From Caprella mutica (taxonomy: Eukaryota; Arthropoda; Malacostraca; Amphipoda; Caprellidae), in NCBI GenBank assembly GCA_947561585.1, contig CANNZV010000257.1, forward strand, positions 186,001 through 250,000: 64,000 nucleotides of DNA. The letters are read 5' to 3'. Both the position numbers and the translations under genes were made by a program. Under the pieces are notes generated by a model, which searched no databases, had not been told where the DNA came from, and was given only the letters and a program-made list of their open reading frames with translations. The number at the start of each line of letters is the position of its first letter. Position 1 is the stretch's first letter. Shown one piece after another: positions 13,045 through 24,673 of this stretch.

Positions 13045-13901
13045 CTATAGAGGAGCGATAAAAAACGGTCAACCTCTATAACTATATGTCTAGTTTTTTT
13101 TCCTTGTTCAATTTTTCTGTACCTTATTATTATAATCATTATTAAATTTTATTATATATATATTTTTGTTATTATTACTATAATATCTATTTGTGTCCTC
13201 TATTCCATGTGTGTTCTCTATTCGTGTGCATTACTTATTCTTATGTGTGTCCCATTGATCCTATGTGTCTTGTTGTTTATATGTGTCCTCTCAATTCTAT
13301 GTGTCCTCTTGGTCCTATGTGTCTTCTTCGTCCTATGTGTCCTCTTAGTCCTATGTGTCCTCTTGGTCCTATGTGTCCACTTGATCCTATGTGTCCTCTT
13401 GGTCCTATGTGTCCTCTTGGTCCTATGTGTCCTCTTGGTCCTATGTGTCCACTTGGTCCTATGTGTCCTCTTTGTCCTATTTGTCCTCTTGGTCCTATGT
13501 ATCCTATTGGTCCTATGTGTCCTCTTGGTCGTAAGTGTCCTCTTTTTTATTATTTTGATTCTACTAACTATAGAGGCGCGATAGAAAACGGTCAACCTCT
13601 ATAGTTATATATCTCTTTCTTTCCATATTATTTTTATATATTTCAGTTTTATTATTCAGATTCATCAAACTATAGAGGTGCGATATAAAACGGTCAACCT
13701 CTATAGCTATAAATCTATTCCTATAAATTTTCTTCAAATTCCACTTTTATATATTTCATTTTTGTTTTGATTCTTCTAACTATAGAGGCGCGATAGAAAA
13801 CGGTCAACCTCTACAGCTATAAATCATTTTCTTGAAATTTCATTTTATTATTTTGATTCTTCTGTCTATAGAGGCGCGATAGAAAACGGTCAACCTCTAT
13901 A
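13045..13901. repeat. Array of conserved stem-loops around a minisatellite
   Basis: Five copies of ctatagagg-loop-cctctatag at 13045-13081, 13566-13606, 13668-13706, 13778-13816 and 13866-13901, with a decayed one near 14036. Arms of 8-11 bp are perfect or nearly so. The 19-base loop cgcgatagaaaacggtcaa is almost invariant while spacers of 50-80 bases have drifted. Copies 2-5 recur about every 85-110 bp; an 18-bp minisatellite fills the longer gap between copies 1 and 2. Confidence 0.8.
13190..13545. repeat. 18-bp minisatellite
   Basis: About 18 copies of tcctatgtgtcctcttgg with few changes. All three frames on both strands stay open over much of the array, which produces long repetitive but meaningless reading frames. 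Confidence 0.95.
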
Positions 13902-14054
13902 TCTATATATTTCTTCAAATTTCTTTTTCTATATTTCTTTACTTTTATTCTATTTTTTATTTCGAATATACTCATGTTCACACATCTATTTTCAGTTTAT
14001 TTTATAATGTTTCAAAATTCCTGTTGACTCTTCAAACTATAGATGTGTTATAAA

Positions 14055-14639
14055 TCAGTTACGGCATTTATTAACAATGGGTATCAATACAGGTGTTACA
14101 TCATATGCTCTATTAATTGAATTTTGATGATGCAGTGTATAGAATGATTCTAATCTTCTACGGTGCCAAACATTTTGATTTTGATGTAAAACTTTGGCGT
14201 CTGTGAAATTGAAAATGTGTCCAGTGTCTCGTGAGTGTTGGTAAACCAAACTATTTTCTTTTCCTATTCTTACATCTTTTTTATGTTCATCAATTCTTGT
14301 GTGTAAGTTTCTTCCTGTTTCTCCTATATATTCACTAGTGCATTCTTTACAATCTATTTTATATACTACATTGCATTTATCTATACCTTTTACTATGTCC
14401 TTTGGTTTCACTAGGAAATTCTTGATAGTGTTCGTTGATTTATTACCTAAATATAAGTTGAAGGGGGCTAATATTCTCTGTAATCTTTCACTTGTCCCTG
14501 AAACGTATGGTGCAGCTATGAATTTTCTCTCTGTGTCATCAATCGTGCTAGTGTCATTTCTGATAAAACCTTCAACGTTGAGTTTAAATAACCTCATAAT
14601 AATATGGACTTCCCGTTGAGTTTGAATCTTTTCCATCAA
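14055..14639 (-). CDS. Penelope-like retroelement fragment: linker plus GIY-YIG endonuclease
   Basis: 194 codons, stop TAA at 14055. The first part has PYVSGTSERLQRILAPFN and NTIKNFLVKPKD, typical of the region between reverse transcriptase and endonuclease in Penelope-like elements. The second part is a GIY-YIG nuclease: CNVVYKIDCKECTSEYIGET, then GRNLHTRIDEHKK, giving the VYKI...YIG pair, the conserved Arg and the EH. No reverse transcriptase is present, so this is a 5'-truncated copy; the start shown is only the first Met of the open frame. It lies inside the larger element 11938-14970. The frame is intact, suggesting a fairly recent insertion. Confidence 0.88.
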   Translation of the reverse strand: MMEKIQTQREVHIIMRLFKLNVEGFIRNDTSTIDDTERKFIAAPYVSGTSERLQRILAPFNLYLGNKSTNTIKNFLVKPKDIVKGIDKCNVVYKIDCKECTSEYIGETGRNLHTRIDEHKKDVRIGKENSLVYQHSRDTGHIFNFTDAKVLHQNQNVWHRRRLESFYTLHHQNSINRAYDVTPVLIPIVNKCRN

Positions 14640-15628
14640 AAGAGTGGATACAACTCGATTGATTCGTCTTAAACCACCGGTATACAGAATTCAAAAGAAT
14701 TCTTTTTTTTTTTTTCGTATATGATATTCTTAATATCTATGACCTAAAGCATATTATTACAACTCTAATAATAATCATTAGAATGGCAATTTTCCGGGTG
14801 AAAATTTCCCGGGGGTGACAATTGTTCAGGGGTGGGGGCAATTGTCCGGGGGTGGCAATTGTCCGGGGGTGGCAATTGCCCGGGGGTGACAAATGTCCAG
14901 GGGTGGCAATTGTCCGGGTGGCAATTGTCTGGGGGTGGCAATTACACAGGTGGCAATTGTCCTAGCACAGTCACACCCATAGTTAAATATGTTATTCCTA
15001 TTTTTGGCACTAGGTGGCTTTTCAAAACAATTGGGATAAACTTTTTAATTTATAGGAATTGCATTTTTACCTTACATATAGTTTGTTTTGTAAATAATCT
15101 ATGCACGAACAATTATTCAACATAAAATATACTGTATATGATTTACATCGATCATTTCTTATTTCCAATGTACAATTTTGTAAAAGTGGACATGTGATGA
15201 TTTCTAATTTTCACTATATAATTATCTCATTGAATAATTTCACTTTAAAAAGAAACTTTGAATTATGTTGTAAGTATTTTTAGACTTTTGAAATTTTGAA
15301 ATTAAAATTAAAGAATATACCTTTGTGAAATTATCATCATCATAGTAATCAAAGATTATGTACTAAAATTGTAAAATAAAATAAAATAATAATATTAAAT
15401 AGTCTAAAGAAAGGATGATATTTAATAATTCTCTTCTTTTGAAATTCTCCTTTCTTTATTTTGCAGAACAGATAAGAGGTCTCATCATTCTTGAGATAAA
15501 GAGAAAGGTAAATAATTCACCTTCACGAGGTCTTATATTATTAGGAATAGACTCAGACTAGGAGAGTTGAACTGATGTCGTAATGGAGTGCCATGGAGTA
15601 ACTGTGAGAGATACGCTAGAATGATAGA

Positions 15629-15700
15629 GATTGAGTTCCCTTGGAAATCATGTGTCATCAATGTGAGTTCTCTTGGAAGTCATGGGTCATCAATGTGAAT
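15629..15700. repeat. Two-copy tandem repeat
   Basis: Unit of about 36 bp: gagttcccttggaaatcatg then tgtcatcaatgt, repeated once with few changes. Confidence 0.75.
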
Positions 15701-15825
15701 TTTCTATGTACATATTAAAGTATGAATTAGTTTGTGTTAGATAGAAGCTAAATTTGCATAGCATTTGGTATCATTTTGTATGAAATTTTATCGTCTATTA
15801 ATGAAAGGTTAACTGAAGAGCCAAC

Positions 15826-15912
15826 AAAGTGCACACATTTGTTCATCGTGTACGGACACTTTGCTGAATGTTCGGCCAAATGTCCTACAAGTGTCCGTCA
15901 ACCGTGTTCATA
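15826..15912. repeat. Short array of TGTCCG phrases
   Basis: Degenerate units in mixed orientation (gtacggacactttgctgaat, gttcggccaaatgtcc, caagtgtccgtcaaccg). One-sided; no partner found. Confidence 0.4.
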
Positions 15913-16117
15913 AGTAGATAAACAAATTTTATTGAAAAAATATTCTTATGAACTGAAAAAATGGTTAAATTGCATTTACAAAATTTAAAATAATGTTCAA
16001 AAGTAAATTTAAGATAATGATGCAGGAATTAAATTCACATTATAAATAGAATCCATGTATATTATGTATTCCGCTAACACATATATAACATTATATTAAA
16101 TATTCATCCAATAACTT

Positions 16118-16270
16118 ACCAATACTCTTCCAACAGCTTGCGAATACTCATCCAACATTTTGCCAATACTCATTCAGCATATTTCCATACTCATCCAACA
16201 TTTTCTGATACTCATCCAACATCTTCCAATACCCATCCAACATCTCTTAAAATCTGGTCCAACATACTAA
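16118..16270. repeat. Degenerate tandem repeat
   Basis: Six or more units near 22-26 bp of the form caatactcatccaacatttt. Confidence 0.75.
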
Positions 16271-16950
16271 TCATAATAATCTAAACTTCTTCAAATATTC
16301 CTCCAATCAATATTCATCCAACTAATCGCTTTTGCATTTCTAATTTGTTTAATAACGTTCACTGTACATCACTACTTCAGTAACTCCCATGCGTATTAGG
16401 TTGACTGTTCAAATATATATATCTACAATATGTAGGTCCCTTTATTCATCAGTAGTTGTTGAAAATTATTCTTCTGCTTGAACAAAGTTGGTGTACAAAA
16501 ACTCTTCCTCGCTGCGTGACATGGTAGCTTATCACTAGATTGGTTTGAAGATTTTGGCAGAAGGGAATTCTCTGTGGGGAAAAAATTGGAAAGTTACTTT
16601 TTGATATCTAGAGTCAATTTGTTATAGAAAAGATCATCGCTGATGTTGTATTCAGACGAGACTAATGAAGACTAAGTAATTGGTTCTGACATCAATAGCT
16701 CACTTCAATAGTTCTGAAATAAGTATTTGGATGTTATTGTATGTCCCGTTTCTATGCCAACGAAAGTATTTGAAATCATTTTTAATATATACCTTATAAA
16801 ATGATCGAATTCTCTAAAAGTATCAGTAATTCATTGAAGTTTAGAAACGAACCCTATTGAAATTGGATGTTATTTATAGCGTCAATAGAGGAAGATTTTT
16901 GATTGAAAACTACCTGCTCTTGAAATATTGTATCTCTTTAATTTTACTAA

Positions 16951-17163
16951 GGTTCCCTTCACACTTGTGTTTCTCAACCCAATCTTTAAAAAAATTCTCA
17001 TGGCAAGAAGTTTTGCTGCATTGATTTCACACTTGCGTTAGAAGAAATGCTGTTGAAAAAAAAACGCAAATGTGAAGGGCTCCGTTAAAATCAATTTTAG
17101 CTAATCTTTTTGCCATGAGCATTATTTTAAAGACGGCGTTGAAAGACGCAAGTGTGAAGGGGG
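16951..17163. mobile_element. MITE with CCCTTCACACTTG ends
   Basis: Left end GGTTCCCTTCACACTTGTGT; right end, reverse complemented, GTCCCCCTTCACACTTGCGT. Inner inverted stretch CTCATGGCAA / TTGCCATGAG. Flanked by ACTAA at 16946-16950 and 17164-17168. About 213 bp, no ORF. Confidence 0.8.
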
Positions 17164-17164
17164 A

Positions 17165-17610
17165 CTAAAGGCCCGAAACTATTTGATTCACATTTACGGT
17201 CTAAATATTTTTTCATTTTATTTTATGGCCCTTTGTTTTCTCTTATTTACTTCTACGGTCCAACCTTTTTTTATTTACTTTACGGCCTGAACTTCTTGAT
17301 AAATATTTTCTCAAACAATGAACCTTCTTTCCATTGAAGAATGTTCCATTTTGAATATTGAAGAATAATAAATTTGATATTTAGAGCTCCTTATATTGCT
17401 CAATGCATATCAGCAGTATCATATTTACAAGCCTAAATGTTTACAAATATATGCAAATGTTGATTTCAAATGTTGATTTTCAATGAATATTTCAAATTTT
17501 TATTTTTATTTCGTTATTATATATTTCAATGTTTACTTCTACGGTCTGAACTTTTTATTTATTTACTTTTACGGTCCGAACTTTTTTCTCGGACCGTAAA
17601 AGTAAAGAGA
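17165..17610. repeat. Arrays of ACGGTCCGAAC phrases
   Basis: Units of ttacttctacggtccgaact type occur at 17190-17310 and 17530-17590, with an inverted last unit cggaccgtaaaagtaaag at 17590-17607. They are separated by AT-rich sequence. Confidence 0.6.
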
Positions 17611-18990
17611 TCTGAAATATTGGATGAATAAGATAAATGAAGATCTATAAAAACAATGGATATAGAAATTGAATACAACATGCAAACTATTTCCTACCCA
17701 CATTATATTTATTCTTCGTTTATATTTCCTAATCTTTAGAAATAGGAGATTAATATAGAGGGATATGTATTCAAAGCAGCTTCCATAAATCTAAATGCAT
17801 AATTCAAGATCACATTTCAGTACCAGAACATATTACGAAACTTCATTGCTAACAAATGCTAATATTCAATGCATTTGTCTATGATATTTATGAACCAAGC
17901 TATAGTATAGAAATTCAATGGATTTTTAATGCTAAATATACCAGAAATCGTTATCACAAGCATTCAAGCACTTCACTGCATAAAAATGATGGAAATGAAA
18001 GATTGTTATTGACAGCGATTGACTCAATTGAGTATATTTTCTGCCCGATTCGAATGTTTTTTTGAATTCCACCGATAGATCGCAACTGTTAGTCCAATAA
18101 TTCGTGTTTTATGGCAACATTTTGGAGATTTAGAGGGAATTGAATTCGTGAACGAAAAGTGGAAGATTTCCATCTAGAATCTTGATAGAGGCTTAGTTCT
18201 GAATTACTTAACTGCACACGTAACTGCGATAGATATGTTGTACATCGATAAAGAATTAAAAAACGAGAAATATGGTGAATGGATAAATTATGATCTACAA
18301 AAAAAAAGAATAAGAGATTTTTAAATAATCGCGAAAATATAATGTAATTATATAACCATCCTTCATCAAATTAGAGCTAATAACTTTAAAAAATAATTAC
18401 GAACTCGGAAATTCAAAGTAAACAACTATATGGATCAGAATTACACAATGCATATTTTTACCTTTTTTCCAGATATTCATTCACGAAATAGAAATAAGAA
18501 AACCATACCATTCATATAATACCTTATTTAATTAATTTAATATTACCAGAGTTATAAAGATTGAGCTCAATGGCGTTACAACCGTAGAGTAACAATAAAA
18601 TAGAAGCAAAACTCTTTCCTCTGACCAAACAGTTGGAAATGAGAGGCTGAACTTTGATAAAATGAGGTGACAAAAAAACCTTTTGGGGAAATTGGACCCG
18701 AAGATGGATTGCAACCATATGAAGTTCTCTGTTGTTCACACACTATCTGGGTGAAGGGTTGAAGTGGTGGTTGAAAGAACTGTAGGTAGGAATTTCTTTG
18801 ATCATTTTATTACTGAAGCAGATGCTCAAAAAAATGCATGTCTTTCATTGAAAAAAATATATATTCAATTAAATGTATTCCAAAAATACATGTATATTAG
18901 ATATTCAGTGAATTTTGCATGATAGAAAATAGTTGTTAAAGTAAGTATTAGGTAATCAGATAATACTGTTTGTTTTTTATTACAAAGATA

Positions 18991-19124
18991 CGGCTAGGTC
19001 TGATTTACCGGACGATTCCACATTCTCGATTACAAAAAAGTATATAATAATTATTAATTACCAATTAGTTTAGTTGTAGTTATGGTCAATATGAAACTGT
19101 TTGATAACTCGGAACTTACCCTAA
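18991..19124. mobile_element. MITE-A copy
   Basis: Left ggtctgatttaccggacgat then tccacattctcgatta; right atgaaactgtttgataactc then ggaacttaccct. Confidence 0.75.
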
Positions 19125-19810
19125 CCATTAATAACAATAGTTATTGTTGAAAGATTTCTTCAACCCTCTGCTGCCTGGCTTTAATTCTCTAAGTTCGGAC
19201 TTGATGTTAATTAAGCTCAAAGTCAGCTGATTATAATTTCAATGAATGTATGGTAATTAATGCTATTCAGTGTTCTCTGCGATTGAATTACAATTGTAAT
19301 TATTGCGAGTTGTGGGATGTGAGGTTAAGGAAGTCAAAAGGAAGTAATGTTTGCTTAACTCTATAAATAACGACTGGAAAATACCACTTTTTTATATTTT
19401 CAATGTGAAGAGAGTGTGTCTCCAAAATTCCATATATTGAAAAAAAAATCGAATACCTAGCAATAATATATCATGAAATAGGTACAAAGATTTAAAAACA
19501 GAGTTCTTTGATCATTCAGGATAAAAACTAACGCATATGATTCTATTTTTAAATACATTATTAATCGGTGTTATATATAGTATTTGGTATGGATAAGAGC
19601 TAATTAGCAATCTATCATAGATAATATTTTATGTTAAAATTCGATATATGGCATATATATGCACATATATATTTTTATTTTCACTTAAAGTCTATATAAT
19701 TTGTACATAGAATAATGATGCGTTTCCTCTTTGAATTTATATCTCCTTGAAAGGTACAAGCTGTGATGAAAGGACAATTTGATTTCTACTCCGAAATAGA
19801 GGAACACAAA

Positions 19811-20018
19811 TAGGATTAGTTCTGTTTTATCTTACGGTGCCACATTTCCAATCATGTAAGAATTTTTAACAGTAAATATCATTTAACTCGTTAATTTTAT
19901 TAGCATCCATGATACCAAACTATAATAAATAAGAGATCGAATCCAATAATAATTCTTAAATATTTTTTCGTTAATAATGGAATATGTGAACCATCCGATA
20001 ACTCGTAGCTCACCCTAT
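19811..20018. mobile_element. MITE-A copy
   Basis: Left taggattagttctgttttat then cttacggtgccacatttcc; right gtgaaccatccgataactcg then tagctcaccctat. The core keeps catccatgatacc. Confidence 0.75.
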
Positions 20019-20825
20019 CAGAGACCTGCATTAACTGTTTTATTTATTTTCTCCTGAAATTTAAAAGTGAACCACTGGCTCCAAATGTGATGATTGACTC
20101 AACAGCTCAAAGATTAGTTCCCTGAAATTCTGTTTTCCTTTTCACGTCAGCGCTTTGTGAACACTCAATTAATCCGATTAGATGTGACAAAAAAGCAAAG
20201 TGTTGGTCGGAAGCTTCAGTCGGCTTTAGCCTGGAAATAATTATGGTAAACAACAGGAATTAGGATAGGATTAGTGTTTAATCTTAGAATTGGGCGACAA
20301 TATTTCTGCTTTCTCTTCATGAGTTGGCTTGCTGTTGTATTACATACTCAAAGGATATTTACACTGAATTAAAAGGTCCTCTCCAAGCAAATTTTTATAT
20401 TGCTTTAATCAACGAGGCTAATGTTTCTTATCATTTTTCTGCAAACCTCATCAAATTTGATAGCTTATTTTTCAAATGGAAACGAGCCTAACCAACACAA
20501 AAAATCTAAATCTCGTTTAAAAGTAATTTGCGTTTAAGATCCTTGTTATTAAAAACCTGAGCTACTAATGACGAATGTTTGTGAAAACATATACAAATAT
20601 ACAAAAAAACGTTTATTACGCAATAAAAAAGATACTCACTCTACAAAAGAAAACAAAAGAGTCATATTAAATATGGAGGAGATAAAAGCTGCATGGGAAG
20701 ACAATGGAGATGATAGGTAAGTACATATAAAACACTAGAATTGAAAATAATCTGCGATCTTTGTTTTGTTGTATATACGTATATATACTACCTTTAATTG
20801 TGTTAAGTAGCTGCTTAGTATTTTT

Positions 20826-20938
20826 CTTTCGATCAATTGTTGTGCGATCAATTTTCCATTTGATCAATTTTCAGTTCGATCAATTTTCCACTCGATCAAT
20901 TTTCAGTTCGATCAATTACTTTCGATTAACTCTCCTTG
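20826..20938. repeat. Array of CGATCAATTTTC units
   Basis: Six degenerate units of about 17-18 bp (cgatcaattttccatttgat, cgatcaattttcagtt, cgatcaattttccact). Confidence 0.75.
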
Positions 20939-21474
20939 ACCCGTATAAAATAATTTAGTTATGCTGTATAGGTATATAGAAAATAAATGAATCAATGTAA
21001 ATAGTGTACTTTGACTTTATGTTTAACTATATAATACGATCAATTTACACTAGGATGGTAAAATGCTACATTCCTCTCAATGATTATTTAATTTCATTTC
21101 GAATTGAAGATTATTTAGTTACAAAATATATGATAACAATAACCGATCAGTCGCACTATTTCAATATTTATCTTTTAGCCGAAATTACCTTATGCATTTT
21201 TTTAAATAAATATGTTATTTTTGACCTTTATATGCCAAGTTTCATCCATATATACAATTTACTAAATAAATTAGTATCGTAAACTTGAATTTATTTTCAC
21301 AAAGAAGTGGATAATCATATTTGGTTAGTGGTACAACTTTATTTATAAATATAAACATATATGAGTTTTATGTACAATGTCATTATAGTAAATGTTTTGA
21401 ATTTTGAAACAATCCTATATGACATAAATAGTTATTAATGTATAGATATTTGTAGGTAACAATATTGATTTATT

Positions 21475-21535
21475 ATTTATGAAGTGCAGCTCAAGGGAAA
21501 CGACAAAAAAGTTTCTTGTGCTGCACTTCATAAAT
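21475..21535. ncRNA. miRNA-precursor-like hairpin
   Basis: Arms ATTTATGAAGTGCAGC (21475-21490) and GCTGCACTTCATAAAT (21520-21535) pair perfectly over 16 bp. After one T-T mismatch the helix goes on with CAAG/CTTG and, past a two-base bulge, AAAC/GTTT, closing on a 9-base loop. Size and small defects fit a miRNA precursor; a short foldback element is the main alternative. Confidence 0.4.
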
Positions 21536-21679
21536 TTAGTAAGATTTCCCAGAAGGAGACCAATTAGTCAAATGATTTACTATTCTTACATTTTTTCCCA
21601 AAAAAGATAATTTTTGTTCAACTTTAGAAACTTCAGGTTATTCTAAAAGTCTCCAGCACAATAAATATCGAATATGGTC

Positions 21680-21827
21680 ATTTTCGCGTAATGGAAAAGC
21701 TCCACATTTTCGATAATACAAGAAAATATATCAAAATTATTCTTTAACTCGTTATTCTAAGTTATTATATTATTTTCCAATGTGATCGAAAATATGGAAC
21801 CGTCCGATAACTCGGAACTCACTCTAT
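21680..21827. mobile_element. MITE-A copy
   Basis: The right end gatcgaaaatatggaaccgt then ccgataactcgg is excellent; on the left only gctccacattttcgat is well kept. Confidence 0.7.
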
Positions 21828-23289
21828 CTCAAAAACTACAATAATAATCATTAGCATTACAAAAACTTATTTATTTTATCTTTCAAATGGTACTACAGTT
21901 CCACCTGTATTTCAATCACAGTCCTGCATATACGAAGATTTGAAATGTGCCCGAGACCTCTGGAACAGCCTGTATGTTACTTAACAATAACCTTCAGCTA
22001 GTTTATAAAAATTCACATTTGAGCATTGGCAATAGATCAAATTATTATTTTTGAATAGGTGAACCCACAAAGATAGTTATATCTGAGCTATCAAAGAATT
22101 TTAAGGTTTTCTCCCCAGCATAATCTTCTATGATTTTTAAATTTTAGTATTGGTATGATCTTCTACAGACACATGTAATACAGCTTTTTCTATAGTTGAA
22201 TTGAAATGTAATCAATACATGAAATTTTCCATAGATTAATTCTTTACAATTAATACCTATAACAACAATTATAGAAAACATCAATGCCAACTTCCTTTAC
22301 ATATTATTTCCATTCATATAAGATATATTATATTTTAGAATTATTTTGCCTAATTATATCGTCAATCGCTGCAATAATATTGCCATAGAAAGAACTTAAT
22401 TTTAACTTATTCATAAAATACAATTAAGTCGTAGAAATGATATTCATTTATATCATTGAATAACATATGAACTGTACAAATCTAAGCATACTGTAATGGT
22501 ATTATACAATTAATTGGTTCATTATACCATCAATCAATAGATTCGAATAATAATTATATTTTAAGATAAAAACATACAAGTGAAATCTTTCAGCGATGGT
22601 TAAAATAGTGAGCGCGCATGGATGCAAAAAAGCTACACTGATGATCTAGATTCATAGTCAAAGTTGTGCAGAAATCAGCTGATAATCCATAAATTGATTA
22701 TAAATGATTGACTATAAATAGTAATCTCATAAGAAGATTATGTGACAAACACTGTTGCTAGGTGTCGCTGTAACACATCATAGAGACCCACAATAAGAAC
22801 CATAAGAACTATACAAGCGCTACTATTGGACATATTTATTTACTATGTACAGAAGGCACTCTCACGCAGAAACTAAGGTATGGTGGGCCCACCAAAGATT
22901 AAACATAATGTCGTACTAAACTTTATAACTTATTTCAACAATTAATTTATTCAGCGTAAATGTTGAGACAATTAAACGCATTCTATGTACACACTAACAA
23001 GCACTTCGTTAACTGTCGGAAAACCGATCAATTTTAGTTGTTGTCGAACACTAAAATCGAGAGTTTGAAGAAATTGTTATCATCAAACAATAGAAACGAA
23101 AGATGAATTATGGAAATGAGAATTTATTAATATTTAGACAGGTAATAATACATATGAGTTCTTTCTTTTATTCTTTTGATACAATGTTTTTGATTCATTT
23201 GTTGTACCTTGACATCAAACGACGGTAAGCATTTTGACAAACATCATGAGAGCGTGTGGACTTGAAGTCTAAAATATGTTAGAAGATAA

Positions 23290-23571
23290 TAACAGAGTTG
23301 TGTACAGGGCATTAGACAAACAGTTTGATGAAGTGTTTGATAGTGTGTTTCGTTGATTAGACGAACAGTTTGACGAAGTGTTTGATAATGTGTATGGGGC
23401 AGTAGACAAACAGTTTGACAAAGTGTTTTATAGTGTTTATGGGGCAGTAGACAAGCAGTTTGACGAAGTGTTTGATAGTGTGCATGGGGCAGTAAACAAA
23501 CAGTTTGACGAAGAGTTAGATAGTGTAAACGGGGCATTAGACAAACATTTTGACGAAGTGTTTGATAGTGT
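23290..23571. repeat. 45-bp satellite, interrupted
   Basis: About six units of the type gacaaacagtttgacgaagt followed by gtttgatagtgtgtatggggcagta; the array resumes for one unit at 23898-23945 after the 318-bp inserted element. Confidence 0.92.
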
Positions 23572-23889
23572 GAGTTCTAAGTCCTTGCGCCGAAAAGACT
23601 TTTGCCGAAAACACGTTCACCGCACGACACTTTCACCGGATGACACTTTCCCTGAAAATATGATAATTTTTTACATAAATATGATATGCTTAGTTTACGG
23701 TAAAAACAGTGAAGTATACATTTTATCACTATCAAACCTGGCGGGGGGGGGGGCAAGCCATTCCAACCAGACCGCTAACCTAACCTTAGGTGGATTGCAT
23801 CTATTTATAATTATAACGTAGAGTGTTTTTTATGTTTTCGGCGAAAGTGTCGTGCATTGAATGGGTTTTCGGCGAAAAGACCGGTCACC
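23572..23889. mobile_element. 318-bp element with unlike ends inserted in a 45-bp satellite (copy 3)
   Basis: Reverse orientation to the other two: left end GAGTTCTAAG, right end CCGGTCACC. The arrays are ccgaaaagacttttgccg-type on the left (23588-23660) and ttcggcgaaagtgtcgtg / ttttcggcgaaaagacc on the right (23836-23883). It interrupts the 45-bp satellite: the unit reads GATAGTGT then element, and after the element GTTATTGT then the unit resumes in register (three bases, then cggggc). This gives an 8-bp duplication with 6 of 8 matching. Confidence 0.85.
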
Positions 23890-24530
23890 GTTATTGTCTA
23901 CGGGGCATTAGACAAACAGTTTGACGAAGTGTTTGATAGTGTGTTTGTTCCATAAGTATTTTTTTAGATGATAGAAACTTAAGAATATTCCAATTTGACA
24001 TAAATAATAACATTAAATTCATTTCAAAATGTAATATTTCCCTGAAGGTATGCTAATACAATACACTTACAGCTATGAGGTAGAATAAACAATAAATAGA
24101 ACAAATCATATTATCATTTCAATAACATAGAAATAGACTTATAATAATTGAAACATAAATACATTTAAAATGAATTGTTTTGTCGAAATATCATTGAATA
24201 ATAATGAGTGTATTTAATGATTTACATTATATTGAATATGTGTTGAATAAATTTAGCAACTACTCAAAATAATTCTATTGAGAAATGCATAATATAGAAG
24301 AAATGGAAATTTAAGTGAATAATAATACTCTATAATCAATCAATTAATGTTATTAGTAAGTATTGAAACACATGAAATAGATTTGTTAGAATTTACATCT
24401 TTGAACATGACTGTATTGAAATGTGTTCTTCTATTTACATGATAATTAAACACTTATCATTTTAAAATATTGATTTTTACACTTTGGACACAATATTTAT
24501 ATACGATGAGAATGAATTTATGAAAGTTTT

Positions 24531-24673
24531 TCATTCGATTCGAAAACAGTGGTTTGTTCCTCCGCAATAACTATAAATGAGAGAAAAAAGAAGACTGACG
24601 CACAAGAGTGAGCCTACAGCGCCTCTAGTGGCGGAACTGTAAACACTTTGCTGAACTGCTGCTTGGTGCTCGC
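24531..24673 (-). CDS. dpr-like exon H: C-terminal anchor and stop
   Basis: Acceptor tttctgcccaagcag, phase 1 entry, 46 residues and TGA at 24531-24533. It starts with the family motif GEHQAAVQQ, then a small-residue stretch (SVYSSATRGAVGS) and a hydrophobic run LLCVSLLFSLIYSY ending in a short tail GGTNHCFRIE. The hydrophobic run fits a GPI-attachment signal or a single membrane segment; a polar tail after it makes either reading possible. A minus-strand ATTAAA at 24213-24218 could be the poly(A) signal (weak). Confidence 0.92.

Larger units (their letters stand above)
11938..14970. mobile_element. 3-kb element with unlike ends and phrase arrays (copy 2)
   Basis: The left end cGTGACCGG is followed by two or three units of ggacaattgccaccc (to about 11991). 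The right end is an inverted array of gggggtggcaattgtccg-type units (14783-14965) closing with CCTAGCACAG. Flanking 8-mers TTACACCC (11930-11937) and TCACACCC (14971-14978) match at 7 of 8. The interior holds the Penelope-like fragment, the hammerhead-like motif, the stem-loop array and the minisatellite. No transposase is visible, so it is presumably non-autonomous. Confidence 0.75.

Noticed and set aside
13191..13604. Open frames of about 125-137 codons on both strands with a CPLGPM-type repeat
   Set aside because: Product of the 18-bp minisatellite; a length divisible by three keeps every frame open.
23378..23821. Open frame of 147 codons with a VYGAVDKQFDEVFDS repeat
   Set aside because: It is the 45-bp satellite running into an inserted element; no start context or domain.
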